Positions 49,945 to 63,720 of a DNA stretch of 64,000 bases are shown here, one piece after another. Within the stretch, counting starts at the first letter, position 1, and each line of letters begins with the position of its first letter. The translations under genes were made by a program, and so were the position numbers. The notes under the pieces were generated by a model. That model was not told the origin of the DNA and did no database searches. It saw only the letters and a list, made by a program, of their open reading frames with translations. Source of the stretch: Lysobacter sp. ISL-50 (GTDB lineage: Bacteria > Pseudomonadota > Gammaproteobacteria > Xanthomonadales > Xanthomonadaceae). Where the stretch lies: NCBI RefSeq assembly GCF_018612875.1, contig NZ_JAGGRI010000013.1, positions 468-64,467 of the forward strand, given 5' to 3'.

Positions 49945-51698
49945 TGAACGGTGCCCGCTGGCTGGTGCAAGCACTGGCCGCAGAAGGCGTCGACGTTCTG
50001 TTCGGTTATCCGGGCGGCACGATCATGCCTTTCTACGATGCCCTGCACGGCTCGGACCTGAAGCACATCCTGGTCCGTCACGAGCAAGGCGCGGCTTTCG
50101 CGGCGAACGGCTACGCCCGGGCCAGCGGGCGAGTCGGCGTTTGCGTAGCCACTTCCGGACCCGGCGCGTCCAACCTGGTCACCGGCATCGCCGACGCGAT
50201 GCTGGACTCGGTGCCGATGGTCGCCATCACCGGCCAGGTCGCGACCACGCTGATGGGCACCGACGCGTTCCAGGAACTGGACGTGTTCGGCATGACCATG
50301 CCGATCGTCAAGCACAGCTTCATCGCGCGCAGCGTCGATGACCTGCCGCGCATCGTCGGCGATGCCTTCCGCCTGGCGCGTTCGGGCCGTCCCGGCCCGG
50401 TGCTGATCGATCTGCCCAAGGACGTGCAGAACTCCGACGCCTCGCATCTGCCCGCGCACGCGCCGCTGCCGACCGATCCGGTGCCGGCCGCGGCGGACGC
50501 GGCGTATCACGAAGCCGCCGCGCTGATCGCGCACGCACGCAAGCCGCTGGTGTACGGCGGCGGCGGCATCGCCCTGGGCGACGCGGTCGAATCGTTCCGC
50601 GCCTTCGTCGAAGGCAGCCAGATTCCTTCCGTGCTGACCTTGAAGGGACTGGGCGCGCTGCCGGCCGATCACGCCCTCAACCTGGGCATGCTGGGCATGC
50701 ACGGCAACCGCGCGGCGAATCTGTCCGTGCAGGAATGCGATCTGCTGATCGTGGTCGGCGCGCGTTTCGACGACCGCGCCACCGGCAAGCTGGCCGAGTT
50801 CGCGCCGAACGCGCGTGTCGTGCACATGGACCTGGACGCCTGCGAGATCGGCAAGCTGCGTCACGCCGACGCCGCGGTCAACGGCGACCTGCGCCGCTCG
50901 CTGGACGCGCTGACGCCCCCGGTCACCGCGCAACTGCAGGCCCGCAACGGCGCGGCGCGCCGCGCCTGGCGCGACACCTGCCTGCAGCGCAAGCGCGAAT
51001 GCGCGCCGCGCTACGACGCGCCCGGCGAAACCGTGTATGCGCCGGCGCTGCTGCGCCGCCTGTCGGAACTGGCGCCGGAAGCCATCGTCTCGTGCGATGT
51101 CGGCCAGCATCAGATGTGGGTCGCGCAGCACTGGCAGTTCAACGATCCGCGCAAGCACCTGACCAGCGGCGCGCTGGGCGCGATGGGCTTCGGCGTGCCG
51201 GCCGCGTTGGGCGCGCAACTGGAAAGCCCGCAGGCGCAGGTGATCTGCGTCAGCGGCGACGGCTCGTTCCTGATGAACGTGCAGGAGCTGGCGACCATCG
51301 CGCGCTATCGCCTGCCGGTGAAGATCGTGCTGCTCGACAACCAGGCGCTGGGCATGGTGCGGCAGTGGCAGGAGCTGTTCTTCGAACGCCGCTATTCCGA
51401 GATCGACCTGTCCGACAACCCGGATTTCTGCGCGCTGGCCGCCGCGTTCGGGGTCAAGGCGATGTATGTCGATCGCGCCGACTCGGTCGAGGAAGCGCTG
51501 ACCTACATGCTGGAAACCCCGGGCCCGGTGCTGCTGCACGTGGCCATCGACCAGGCCGCCAACGTCTGGCCGCTGGTCCCGCCGAATCACAACAACGCGC
51601 AGATGCTCGACCCGGAAGCGGGCGACGCGGACGCCATCACCAGCCTCACGCCACCCACCACCGCCGAAAAGGAGGACGCCGATGCGATACCAGCTTGA
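49944..51698 (+). CDS. ilvG: Acetolactate synthase large subunit
   Basis: TPP-dependent acetohydroxy-acid synthase, catalytic subunit (584 residues). Visible: GYPGGTIMPFYDALHG with the catalytic Glu region (VRHEQGAAFAANGYARA), and the TPP-binding GDGSFLMNVQELATI near 435. The C-terminus (NAQMLDPEAGDAD...) extends into a linker overlapping ilvM by 17 bases. Paired with the small subunit ilvM, as in the enterobacterial AHAS II type. Depends on TPP, whose pyrimidine comes from ThiC. Confidence 0.95.
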   Translation: MNGARWLVQALAAEGVDVLFGYPGGTIMPFYDALHGSDLKHILVRHEQGAAFAANGYARASGRVGVCVATSGPGASNLVTGIADAMLDSVPMVAITGQVATTLMGTDAFQELDVFGMTMPIVKHSFIARSVDDLPRIVGDAFRLARSGRPGPVLIDLPKDVQNSDASHLPAHAPLPTDPVPAAADAAYHEAAALIAHARKPLVYGGGGIALGDAVESFRAFVEGSQIPSVLTLKGLGALPADHALNLGMLGMHGNRAANLSVQECDLLIVVGARFDDRATGKLAEFAPNARVVHMDLDACEIGKLRHADAAVNGDLRRSLDALTPPVTAQLQARNGAARRAWRDTCLQRKRECAPRYDAPGETVYAPALLRRLSELAPEAIVSCDVGQHQMWVAQHWQFNDPRKHLTSGALGAMGFGVPAALGAQLESPQAQVICVSGDGSFLMNVQELATIARYRLPVKIVLLDNQALGMVRQWQELFFERRYSEIDLSDNPDFCALAAAFGVKAMYVDRADSVEEALTYMLETPGPVLLHVAIDQAANVWPLVPPNHNNAQMLDPEAGDADAITSLTPPTTAEKEDADAIPA

Positions 51699-51918
51699 AC
51701 TGACCCTGCGCCAGGCCGAAGGCGCGCTGGCACGCGTATTGGGCGCCGCCGAACGCCGCGGTTTCCGTCCGCTTTCCGTGGACGGCGAAGCGCAACCCGA
51801 CGGCGATCGCTGGCATCTGCGCATGACGGTGGAAGGCGATCGCGCCGACACCGCCCTGCAGAGTCAGCTCGCCAAGCTTTACGACTGTCTTGCCGTTGAG
51901 GTTTCTCCATGCAGCTGA
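51682..51918 (+). CDS. ilvM: Acetolactate synthase small subunit (ACT)
   Basis: A 78-residue single-ACT regulatory subunit (YQLELTLRQAEGALARVLGAAERRG) that pairs with IlvG. Its length matches the short isozyme II type (IlvM), which is often valine-insensitive. GGAGG precedes the start inside ilvG. It overlaps ilvG by 17 bases and ilvE by 10. Confidence 0.93.
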   Translation: MRYQLELTLRQAEGALARVLGAAERRGFRPLSVDGEAQPDGDRWHLRMTVEGDRADTALQSQLAKLYDCLAVEVSPCS

Positions 51919-52946
51919 ACACCGAAATCGCCAATCAACCGGCCGCCACCGAAGCGGCGCATGGGGGCTTCGCGGCGTCCGCGGTTCGTGAGCGTGCTTA
52001 TGCGCCCAGTCAGATCGAGGGCAAGTCGGCCGGGGCCGGGCGTTCCGAGTCCCATGCTCGGGGTGAAGTCCCGAATCCGGCGAATCAACCACTCATTTGG
52101 TTCGACGGTAATTTCATCGCCGGCGATGCTCCGGAAGCCCCGCTGACCACCCACGCCATGCATTACGGCACCGCGGTGTTCGAAGGCATCCGCAGCTACG
52201 CCACCGCCGACGGCGGCGCGGCGGTGTTCCGCCTGCCCGAGCACATGGAGCGCATGCGCAAGGGCGCGGACATGTTCGGTATCGAGTTCGATGCCGAGCG
52301 CGCGACCCAGGCCACCCTGGCGACGCTGCGCGCCAACGGCCACCGCGACGCCTACATCCGTCCGCTGACCTGGATGGGCACCGGCAGCATCGGCCTGGAC
52401 GTCGATCCGCTGAGCCAGCACCTGATGATCGCGACGATGGCGAAAGTCGTGCACCTGGGCGGCGCGCGCACGCGCCTGACGGTGTCGCCGTGGAAGCGCA
52501 ATCCGGCCACCTCGATGCCGCCGCTGAAGCTCAGCGGCGCCTACGTCAACTCGATCCTGGCCAAGCGCGAAGCCAAGCAGCGCGGCTTCGACGAGGCGCT
52601 GTTCACCGACGACAAGGGCTATGTCGTCGAATGCACCGGCGCCAACGTGTTCATGGTCAAGAACGGCGTGGTGACCTCGGTCGATCACCGCGACGCGCTG
52701 CCTGGCATCACCCGCGACACCATGATCGAGTTGTCCGGCGCGCAATCGCGCGAAGTGACCCTGCACGAGCTGCTGGACGCGGACGAAGTCTTCGTCTGCG
52801 GCACCGCCGCCGAAGCCACCGCGATCGCCGTGCTGGATCGCCGCGAATTCGGCGACAACCCGGTCACGCGCGAACTGGCGGCGCTGTACGGCCGCGTCGT
52901 GCGCGGGCAGGAAACGCGTTACGCCTCCTGGCTGACCGCGGTCTGA
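51909..52946 (+). CDS. ilvE: Branched-chain aminotransferase with 50-residue insert
   Basis: PLP aminotransferase that forms Val, Ile and Leu; 345 residues. The core starts near residue 61 ([12 protein letters not shown]) with [16 protein letters not shown] and the lysine segment [14 protein letters not shown]. Residues about 12-60 are a low-complexity segment without family homology. The sequence AATCAACC at 51933-51940 recurs at 52083-52090, exactly 150 bases on and in frame; skipping it gives [17 protein letters not shown], a normal start. I infer an insertion with an 8-base duplication. Starts 10 bases inside ilvM. Confidence 0.93.
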   Translation: MQLNTEIANQPAATEAAHGGFAASAVRERAYAPSQIEGKSAGAGRSESHARGEVPNPANQPLIWFDGNFIAGDAPEAPLTTHAMHYGTAVFEGIRSYATADGGAAVFRLPEHMERMRKGADMFGIEFDAERATQATLATLRANGHRDAYIRPLTWMGTGSIGLDVDPLSQHLMIATMAKVVHLGGARTRLTVSPWKRNPATSMPPLKLSGAYVNSILAKREAKQRGFDEALFTDDKGYVVECTGANVFMVKNGVVTSVDHRDALPGITRDTMIELSGAQSREVTLHELLDADEVFVCGTAAEATAIAVLDRREFGDNPVTRELAALYGRVVRGQETRYASWLTAV

Positions 52947-52948
52947 TC

Positions 52949-54093
52949 ATGGACGGCGACGTAGCCCGCATGGCCCAAGTAAGCGCCGCCGACCTGCTGG
53001 CGGCGCAAGCGCGGCTGCGCCGCTACCTGGACCCCACGCCGCTGCACCACGCCGAACGTTTCGGCTGCTGGCTCAAGCTCGAGAACCTGCAGCGCACCGG
53101 TTCGTACAAAGTGCGCGGCGCCTTGAACGCGCTGCTGGCCGCGCGCGAACGCGGCGATCACCGCACCGTGATCGCCGCCTCCGCCGGCAACCACGCGCAA
53201 GGCCTGGCCTGGGCGGCGTACCGCCTGGGCGTCAACGCGATCACGGTGATGCCGAGCACCGCGCCGCAGACCAAGATCGCCGGCGTCGCCCACTGGGGCG
53301 CCACCGTGCGCCTGCACGGCGACAGCTACGACGAAGCCAAGGCGTTCGCGATCGAGCTGGCGCAACAACACGATTACCGCCTGCTGTCGGCCTTCGACGA
53401 TCCCGACGTCATCGCCGGCCAAGGCACGGTCGCGCTGGAACTGGCCGCGTTCGCGCCCGACGTGGTGCTGGTGCCGATCGGCGGCGGCGGCCTGGCCGCC
53501 GGCGTCGCGCTGGCGCTGAAATCCGAATTGCTGTCGGGCTCGGCCGCCGCGCGCCGCGTGCGCGTGATCGGCGCGCAGGTCGAAGGCGTCGACTCGATGG
53601 CGCGCGCGCTGCGCGGCGATCGCCGCCTGATCGAACCGGCCGCGACCCTGGCCGACGGCGTGCGGGTCAAGGACCCCGGTCGCCTGACCGAGCGCGTGCT
53701 GAGCACGCTGCTGGACGACGTGGTCATCGTGCGCGAAGCCGAGCTGCGCGAAACCCTGGTCCGGCTGGCATTGGAAGAACACATCATCGCCGAAGGCGCC
53801 GGCGCCCTGGCGCTGGCCGCCGGCCGCCGCATCGCCGCCAAGCGCAAGTGCGCGGTGGTCTCCGGCGGCAATCTCGATGCCGGCGTGCTCGCGCGCCTGC
53901 TCTCGGAAGTGCGCCCGCGCGCGCCGCGCCGTCCGCGCCGCCGCACCCGCGACGCCGTCGGTCGCGAAACCGCAACCGTCGAGGCGGACATTTACCAACT
54001 CGCCAACCTGTCATTCGAGCGCAAGGCCACGCAGCCCGACGCCGTCATCGCAAACCATTCCCAGCATCCAGTCGTAACAGAGGAAATTCCCGC

Positions 54094-54097
<4 letters not shown>
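52949..54097 (+). CDS. ilvA: Threonine dehydratase, short form lacking ACT domain
   Basis: PLP enzyme that deaminates threonine to 2-oxobutanoate, the first step to isoleucine. 382 residues: catalytic core with [12 protein letters not shown] (PLP lysine) and [11 protein letters not shown]. After about 320 residues the expected ACT regulatory region is missing; instead comes a basic tail ([14 protein letters not shown]) and an unrelated end. Feedback by isoleucine through ACT is therefore unlikely. Begins 2 bases after ilvE and overlaps leuA (ATGA). Confidence 0.93.
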
Positions 54098-55680
<1,583 letters not shown>

Positions 55681-55683
55681 CTT

Positions 55684-55803
55684 GGACCCCTCTCCCGCTT
55701 GCGGGAGAGGGGTTGGGGTGAGGGCCTTCGGCACCAACCGATGATGTAAACAACAGCAAAGGCGCCCTCATCCCAGCCTTCTCCCGCGAGCGGGAGAAGG
55801 AGC
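55684..55803. repeat. Inverted pair of family B hairpin repeats
   Basis: Facing copies of CCCTCTCCCG-N4-CGGGAGAGGG with GGGGTGAGGG tails; the right-hand copy reads CTTCTCCCG...CGGGAGAAGG. They occupy the 186-base leuA-leuC gap, the only sizeable break in the ilv-leu run after ilvC. Confidence 0.85.
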
Positions 55804-55866
55804 CAAAAACAAGAGCCGTACAACAACCGCTCCAGCCATAGCAGCCAAAGCAGAACATCGGACTCC

Positions 55867-57303
55867 ATGACCACCACCTCGCCTCATCCCACCACCTTGT
55901 TCGAAAAACTGTGGAACGCGCACCTGGTATCGCCCGAAAGCGACACCGCGCCCGCCGTGCTCTACATCGACCTGCATCTGATCCACGAGGTCACCTCGCC
56001 GCAGGCCTTCTCCGAACTCGAATCGCGCGGCCTGTCGCCGCGCCGGCCCGATCTGACCAAGGGCACGCTCGACCACTCCACCCCGACCCTGCCGGCCGGC
56101 GCCGACGGCCGCCTGCCGTTCTTCACCGCCGAGGCCGAGCATCAGGTCGATACGCTGCGCGGCAACTGCGCGCGCTACGGCGTGGAGTTGTTCGACTACG
56201 ACGGCCCGCACCGCGGCATCGTCCACGTGATCGGTCCCGAACTCGGCCTCACCCAGCCGGGCCAGACCATCGTCTGCGGCGACAGCCACACCGCCACTCA
56301 CGGCGCGTTCGGCGCGCTGGCCTTCGGTATCGGCACCAGCGAAGTCGGCCACGTGCTGGCCACGCAGTGCCTGCTGCAACGCCGCGCCAAGACCCTGGCG
56401 ATCGAGGTGGAAGGCGAACTGTCGCCCGGCGTCGGCGCCAAGGACCTGATCCTGCACATCATCGGCGAGATCGGCGTCAACGGCGGCACCGGCCACGTCA
56501 TCGAATACCGCGGCTCGACCATCCGCGCCTTGTCGATGGACGAGCGCATGACGGTCTGCAACATGTCGATCGAAGCCGGCGCGCGCGCCGGCCTGATCGC
56601 GCCGGATCAGGTCACCTACGACTATCTCGCCAAGACCCCGCGCGCGCCGCGCGGCGCCGACTGGGATCGCGCGGTCGCGCGCTGGAGCCAGTTCAAGAGC
56701 GACGACGGTGCGGTGTTCGACCGCCACGTGCATATCGACGCGAGCAAGATCAAGCCGACGCTGACCTGGGGCACGCATCCGGGCCAGGTCGCGGCGATCG
56801 ACGCGCGCCTGCCGCAGGCCAACGATCCCGACGAAGCCAAGGCGCTGGCCTACATGGGCTTCGACGGCGGTGCGACCATGGCCGGGCGTCCGGTCGATGT
56901 GGTGTTCATCGGCAGCTGCACCAACTCGCGCCTGTCGGATCTGCGCCAGGCCGCCGACGTGCTGCGCGGCCGCCACGTGCATCCGCGCGTGCGCATGCTG
57001 GTGGTTCCCGGTTCCGAGCAGGTCAAGCGCGACGCCGAAGCCGAAGGCATCGACGCGATCATGCGCGCGGCCGGCGCCGAATGGCGCGAGCCGGGTTGTT
57101 CGATGTGCATCGCCATGAACGGCGATCTGGTCGGCCCCGGCCAGTTGGCCGTGTCCACCAGCAACCGCAATTTCGAAGGCCGCCAGGGCAAGGGCGCGCG
57201 CACCTTGCTGGCCTCGCCGCTGACCGCGGCGGCCTGCGCGGTCGCCGGCCATGTGGTCGATCCGCGCGATTATCTCAACGCCGTCGTCAAGGATGTCGCG
57301 TGA
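55867..57303 (+). CDS. leuC: Isopropylmalate isomerase large subunit
   Basis: Aconitase-family large subunit that, with LeuD, isomerises 2- to 3-isopropylmalate. 478 residues; cysteines of the [4Fe-4S] cluster are visible in FIGSCTNSR and in [31 protein letters not shown] is conserved. Stop overlaps leuD start (TGATG). Confidence 0.97.
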   Translation: MTTTSPHPTTLFEKLWNAHLVSPESDTAPAVLYIDLHLIHEVTSPQAFSELESRGLSPRRPDLTKGTLDHSTPTLPAGADGRLPFFTAEAEHQVDTLRGNCARYGVELFDYDGPHRGIVHVIGPELGLTQPGQTIVCGDSHTATHGAFGALAFGIGTSEVGHVLATQCLLQRRAKTLAIEVEGELSPGVGAKDLILHIIGEIGVNGGTGHVIEYRGSTIRALSMDERMTVCNMSIEAGARAGLIAPDQVTYDYLAKTPRAPRGADWDRAVARWSQFKSDDGAVFDRHVHIDASKIKPTLTWGTHPGQVAAIDARLPQANDPDEAKALAYMGFDGGATMAGRPVDVVFIGSCTNSRLSDLRQAADVLRGRHVHPRVRMLVVPGSEQVKRDAEAEGIDAIMRAAGAEWREPGCSMCIAMNGDLVGPGQLAVSTSNRNFEGRQGKGARTLLASPLTAAACAVAGHVVDPRDYLNAVVKDVA

Positions 57304-57947
57304 TGTCCGCTTCCGTCAATCCGCCTTCGGGCACGCAGGGTTTCGTCGAACTGGTATCGCGCACCGTGGTCCTGCGCGAACGCAACATCGACACCGACCA
57401 GATCATTCCCGCGCGTTTCCTCACCACTACCGAGCGCAAGGGCCTGGGACGTTTCGCCTTCAACGACTGGCGCTATCTCGCCGACGGCTCGCTCAATCCC
57501 GCCTTCGAACTCAACAAGCCGCACAACGCCGGCGCGGCGATCCTGGTCGCCGGGCGCAATTTCGGCTGCGGCTCCTCGCGCGAACACGCGCCGTGGGCCT
57601 TGACCGACCTGGGCCTGCGCGCGGTGATCAGCAGCGAGATCGCGGACATCTTCCGCAGCAATTCGCTCAAGAACGGCCTGCTGCCGATCGTGGTCGCACA
57701 GGAGCTGCTGGACGAGTTGCTGGAACAACCCGGCATCGAGCTGCGCGTGGACGTGCGCACCCGCACCCTGCATTTGCCCGACGGGCGCGGCGTGCAGTTT
57801 CCGCTCGACGCCTTCGCCCAGACCTGCCTGATCGAAGGCGTCGATCAGCTGGGTTATCTGCTGCGCCAGATCGACGCCATCCACCAATTCGAACAACGCC
57901 GCGACGCGGCGATCGACAATCAACAGGAGCAACACCATGCGCGCTGA
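57303..57947 (+). CDS. leuD: Isopropylmalate isomerase small subunit
   Basis: Swivel-domain partner of LeuC, 214 residues. [12 protein letters not shown] near the N-terminus and [14 protein letters not shown] are diagnostic. Starts one base inside leuC and overlaps leuB by 11 bases. Confidence 0.97.
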   Translation: MSASVNPPSGTQGFVELVSRTVVLRERNIDTDQIIPARFLTTTERKGLGRFAFNDWRYLADGSLNPAFELNKPHNAGAAILVAGRNFGCGSSREHAPWALTDLGLRAVISSEIADIFRSNSLKNGLLPIVVAQELLDELLEQPGIELRVDVRTRTLHLPDGRGVQFPLDAFAQTCLIEGVDQLGYLLRQIDAIHQFEQRRDAAIDNQQEQHHAR

Positions 57948-59025
57948 CATCGTCGTGCTGAAAGGCGACGGCATCGGTCCGGAAGTCACCCACGCCGCGG
58001 TCGAAGTGCTGCGCGCGGTCGCCCGCCGTTACGGTCATCAATTCACCCTGCACGAGCATCTGATCGGCGGCGCCGCGATCGACGCCACCGGCGAGCCGCT
58101 GCCGGCGGCGACGCTGGAGGCCTGCCAGCGCACCGACGCGGTGCTGCTGGGCGCGGTCGGCGGGCCGAAGTGGTCCGATCCCAAGGCCAAGGTCCGCCCC
58201 GAACAAGGCCTGCTGGCCCTGCGCAAGGGCCTGGGCCTGTACGCGAACCTGCGCCCGGTGCAGCCGCATGCGGCGACTTTGGGCGCATCGCCGATCAAGC
58301 CGCATCTGCTCTCGGGCGTGGACATGATCGTGGTGCGCGAGCTCACCGGCGGCATCTACTTCGGCCAGAAGCAGCGCAGCGAAACCGCCGCCAGCGACCT
58401 GTGCGAGTACAGCGTGGCCGAGATCGAGCGCGTCGTGCGGCGCGCCTGCGAACTCGCGCGCGGCCGCCGCCAGCATGTGGTTTCGGTGGACAAGGCCAAT
58501 GTGCTGGAGACCTCGCGGCTGTGGCGCGAAGTCGCCACGCGGGTGGCGCGCGAGGAATTTCCCGACGTGACCTTGGAGCATCAGCTGGTCGATTCGATGG
58601 CCATGCACCTGATCGCCAAGCCGCGCGCGTTCGATGTGATCGTCACCGAGAACATGTTCGGCGACATCCTCACCGACGAGGCCTCGATGCTGGCCGGCTC
58701 GCTGGGCCTGCTGCCGTCGGCCTCGCTGGGCGAAGGCAAGGTCGGCCTGTACGAACCCATTCACGGCTCCGCGCCCGACATCGCCGGCCGCGGCATCGCC
58801 AACCCCTGCGGCACCATCCTGAGCGCGGCGCTGCTGCTGCGCTACTCGCTGGGCTTGAACGCGGAAGCCGAGTGCATCGAACAGGCGGTGTCCGCGGTCC
58901 TGGACGCCGGCGTGCTCACCGCCGACCTGGCCCCGGCCGGCGAAGCGGCGACGACGGCGGCGGTGACCGCGGCGGTGCTGGCCCGGTTGGAGTTGCCTTG
59001 CCAGGTTGCGGAGTTGCGGGATTGA
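57937..59025 (+). CDS. leuB: 3-Isopropylmalate dehydrogenase
   Basis: NAD-dependent oxidative decarboxylase, the last gene of the leu set. 362 residues; GDGIGPEVT at the start, [10 protein letters not shown] and the metal-binding [18 protein letters not shown] are characteristic. CAGGAG precedes the ATG within leuD. Followed by a long repeat-rich spacer and a terminator. Confidence 0.97.
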   Translation: MRADIVVLKGDGIGPEVTHAAVEVLRAVARRYGHQFTLHEHLIGGAAIDATGEPLPAATLEACQRTDAVLLGAVGGPKWSDPKAKVRPEQGLLALRKGLGLYANLRPVQPHAATLGASPIKPHLLSGVDMIVVRELTGGIYFGQKQRSETAASDLCEYSVAEIERVVRRACELARGRRQHVVSVDKANVLETSRLWREVATRVAREEFPDVTLEHQLVDSMAMHLIAKPRAFDVIVTENMFGDILTDEASMLAGSLGLLPSASLGEGKVGLYEPIHGSAPDIAGRGIANPCGTILSAALLLRYSLGLNAEAECIEQAVSAVLDAGVLTADLAPAGEAATTAAVTAAVLARLELPCQVAELRD

Positions 59026-59065
59026 TTCGTCTGCGTCTGCGCCTCCATTTTCGTTCCCGTTCTGC

Positions 59066-59297
59066 TCCTTCTCCCGCTTGCGGGGTGGGGGGCGCTGCTT
59101 GCGAGCCATTGGCTCGCGCGCCATCGAACGCCCAAACGCGCAGCGTTTGAGCCGGGGTGGGTGGGGGTGAGGGCCGCAGCGCAGACAAGCACAACCTGAG
59201 CCCGCGCACCCTCATCCGCCCTGCGGGCACCTTCTCCCGCACGCGGGAGAAGGGCTCGACACCGACTCCTTCCGGCCGCACGCGGGAGAAGGGCTCG
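59066..59297. repeat. Family B repeats, one copy apparently interrupted
   Basis: CTTCTCCCGCTTGCGG starts a family B element, but the usual GGGGTGAGGG tail comes only after about 85 extra bases with a small hairpin-rich segment. An inverse copy lies at 59215-59255 and a direct repeat GCACGCGGGAGAAGGGCTCG follows at about 59278. No gene is visible in 59026-59497. Confidence 0.65.
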
Positions 59298-59327
59298 GCA
59301 ACGAATCTCCAGTAAGTCTGTACCCCT

Positions 59328-59357
59328 TCCCGACGCCCCACGCGTCGGGATTTTTTT
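59328..59357 (+). terminator. Intrinsic terminator after leu genes
   Basis: Nine-base-pair stem (TCCCGACGC / GCGTCGGGA) with a CCCAC loop followed by seven T. It probably ends the ilv-leu transcript, 300 bases after leuB. Confidence 0.92.
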
Positions 59358-59497
59358 GCCCGCGCTTTGCCGACCCGGCCGCCACCCCTCACCCATCATT
59401 GATGTGAACCCAGGCAACAATCGCCCGGTAACGCTATGCCATCATCCTGAAGCAACCTGGGTCGGCGACGCGCGGCCCGCAGCCAGACGCGGAGCGC

Positions 59498-61021
59498 ATG
59501 ACCGAGCAAGTACCCACGGCCGACCTGCTGATCGTCGGCGGCGGCATCAACGGCGCGGCGATCGCGCGCGACGCGGCCGGGCGCGGACTGTCCGTGCTGC
59601 TGTGCGAGCGCGACGACATCGCCTCGCATACCTCCAGCGCCAGCACCAAGCTCATTCACGGCGGCCTGCGCTACCTCGAACAATTCGAGTTCGCCCTGGT
59701 CGGCAAGGCCCTGGCCGAGCGCAAGCGCCTGCTGCGCATGGCGCCGCACATCATCTGGCCGCTGCGCTTCGTGCTGCCGCACCAGCCGCATCTGCGCCCG
59801 GCCTGGATGATCCGCATCGGCCTGTTCCTGTACGACCGCCTCGGCGGCCGGCGCGGACGCGGGCTGCCGGGGTCGCGCTCGGTCAACCTGCGCAAGCACA
59901 TCGCCGGGCGGCCGCTGCAGGACGATTTCGTCCGCGGCTTCGTCTATTCCGACGCCTGGGTGCAGGACGCGCGCCTGTGCGTGCTCAACGCCATGGACGC
60001 CAGCGAGCGCGGCGCCACCGTGCTCACCCGCACCGCCTGCGTGTCGGCGACGCGCGGCGAGCGCGACTGGCAGGTGCAACTGCGCGGCGCCGACGGCGCG
60101 CTGCGCACGCTGCGTGCACGCGCCCTTGTCAACGCCACCGGCCCGTGGGCGGCGCGTTTTCTCGATGAGGTCGCGCACGTCCCGCACAACCACACGCTGC
60201 GCCTGATCAAGGGCAGCCATATCGTCGTGCCCAAGCTGTTCGATCACGACCATGCGTACATCTTCCAACAGCCCGATCGCCGCATCGTGTTCGCGATTCC
60301 CTACGAACACGACTACACCCTGATCGGCACCACCGACGTCGATTACCGCGAAGACCCGTCGTCGCCGCGCATCGACCAGGCCGAAATCCAATACCTGTGC
60401 GAGGCCGCCTCGCGTTATTTCAAACAGGCCATCCGCCCCGACCAGGTGGTCTGGACCTACAGCGGCGTGCGGCCGTTGCTCGACGACGACAGCGACCAGG
60501 CCTCGGAAATCACCCGCGATTACCTGCTCACCCTCGATCGCCAGGGCGCGCCGCTGCTCAACGTGTTCGGCGGCAAGCTCACCACCTCGCGCAAGCTCGC
60601 GGAAGAAGCCTGCGACACGCTCTCGCCCTTGTTCGTCGCGCCGCGTCCGGCCTGGACAGGCGGCGCGCCGCTGCCCGGCGGCGATCTTCCGGATGCGGAT
60701 TTCGAGGCGTTCCACGAGGATTTCAGCCTGCGCCGGCCGTGGCTGCCCGACGCGCTGGCGCTGCGCCTGTGCCGCAACTATGGCAGCCGCGCGCTGCGGA
60801 TCGTGGAGAGTTGCTCGCATCTGGAAGAACTTGGCGAACGGTTCGGTTCGGATCTGTATGCGGCCGAAGTGGATTATCTGATCGACTTCGAATGGGCGCG
60901 GACGGCCGAGGATATTTTGTGGCGGCGCTCGAAGCTGGGGTTGCGGATCGATGCGCAGGGGCAGCGTCGGTTGCAGGAATATGTCGCTATGAGGCTGGAG
61001 GGCGCGGATGTCGAGGTTTGA
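59498..61021 (+). CDS. glpD: Aerobic glycerol-3-phosphate dehydrogenase
   Basis: FAD flavoprotein on the inner membrane that oxidises glycerol 3-phosphate to dihydroxyacetone phosphate and passes electrons to the quinone pool. 507 residues; FAD site GGGINGAAIARDAAGRGLSV at 13-32, then TSSASTKLIHGGLRYLEQFE. GGAG is close (three bases) to the ATG. First of a glpD-glpF-glpK set with unusual order; no glpR in the window. Confidence 0.96.
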   Translation: MTEQVPTADLLIVGGGINGAAIARDAAGRGLSVLLCERDDIASHTSSASTKLIHGGLRYLEQFEFALVGKALAERKRLLRMAPHIIWPLRFVLPHQPHLRPAWMIRIGLFLYDRLGGRRGRGLPGSRSVNLRKHIAGRPLQDDFVRGFVYSDAWVQDARLCVLNAMDASERGATVLTRTACVSATRGERDWQVQLRGADGALRTLRARALVNATGPWAARFLDEVAHVPHNHTLRLIKGSHIVVPKLFDHDHAYIFQQPDRRIVFAIPYEHDYTLIGTTDVDYREDPSSPRIDQAEIQYLCEAASRYFKQAIRPDQVVWTYSGVRPLLDDDSDQASEITRDYLLTLDRQGAPLLNVFGGKLTTSRKLAEEACDTLSPLFVAPRPAWTGGAPLPGGDLPDADFEAFHEDFSLRRPWLPDALALRLCRNYGSRALRIVESCSHLEELGERFGSDLYAAEVDYLIDFEWARTAEDILWRRSKLGLRIDAQGQRRLQEYVAMRLEGADVEV

Positions 61022-61045
61022 GGGTTGTGCGCTATCGCTTTCGCT

Positions 61046-61160
61046 CGTCATTCCCGCGAACGCGGGAATCCAGGGCCTTTCGTGCGAGAACGCTTGAAGT
61101 CGCTGGATTCCCGAAGGATGGCGCTGAAGTCTCTGAATTCCCGCCCTCGCGGGAATGACG
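61046..61160. repeat. Inverted pair of CGTCATTCCCGCG repeats (family D)
   Basis: CGTCATTCCCGCGAACGCGG at 61046 is matched in inverse by CCCTCGCGGGAATGACG ending at 61160. Inner copies of CTGGATTCCCG face each other. Similar GTCATTCCCGCG repeats are common in many gamma- and betaproteobacteria. It lies between glpD and glpF. Confidence 0.85.
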
Positions 61161-61278
61161 ATTTGAAAGAGGCGCGGTAGTTCTTATTAGCGTTGCAACA
61201 AAAGTTCCAGAAAGAAGCGACACCGAGCATGACCAAAAACTAAAAAAGCACCAACAAGCACCAGGGAGACCCACCGCA

Positions 61279-61996
61279 ATGGCCACACCGATGTCGCAAT
61301 ACCTCAGCGAGTTCATCGCCACCGGCATGCTGATCCTGCTCGGCAACGGCGTGGTCGCCGGTGCGCTGCTCAACCAATCCAAGGCCCAGGGCGCCGGCTG
61401 GGGCGTGATCACCGCGGCCTGGGGCCTGGCGGTGTTGATCGGCATCTACATCGCCGGCCCGACCAGCGGCGCGATCATGAATCCCGCGCTGACCATCGCG
61501 CTGGCCTCGATCGGCAAACTGTCGTGGGCCGTCGTGCCCGGCTTCGTGCTGGCACAGATCGCCGGCGCCTTCGCCGGCGCGACCCTGGTGTGGCTGACGT
61601 ATCTGGCGCACTGGCGGGTCAGCGACGATCCCGCGCTCAAGCTGGCGATCTTCTGCACCGCTCCGGCGATCCGCGACACCAAGGCCAACGTGTTGACCGA
61701 AGTCATCGGCACCTTCGCCCTGACCTTCGGCGCATTGGCCATCGGCGCCAACACGCTCGCGCCCGGCATGGGCCCGCTCGGCGTCGGCCTGCTGGTCGTC
61801 GTGATCGGCATGTCGCTCGGCGGCCCCACCGGCTACGCGATCAATCCCGCGCGCGATCTCGGCCCGCGCATCGCCCACGCACTGCTGCCGATCGTCGGCA
61901 AGGGCGGCTCGGACTGGGCCTATGCCTGGGTGCCGGTGGTCGCGCCGATCATCGGCGCGCTGCTGGGCGCGTTCGCGTTCCAAGCGGCTTACGGCT

Positions 61997-61998
<2 letters not shown>
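61279..61998 (+). CDS. glpF: Glycerol uptake facilitator (aquaglyceroporin)
   Basis: Inner-membrane channel for glycerol. 239 residues, six spans, with both pore motifs: NPALTIAL (NPA at 68-70) and NPARDLGPR (NPA at 189-191 with Asp193, the glyceroporin signature). AGGGAG lies about ten bases upstream. Supplies glycerol to glpK just downstream. Confidence 0.95.
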
Positions 61999-63636
<1,638 letters not shown>

Positions 63637-63720
63637 GAGTTCCCGATCGGCGCGATCGACCCGCATCGCGCCGGCGAGCGCAGCGTCATGCACCGCCGCG
63701 CTCGCCCCACCGCGGCGGCA

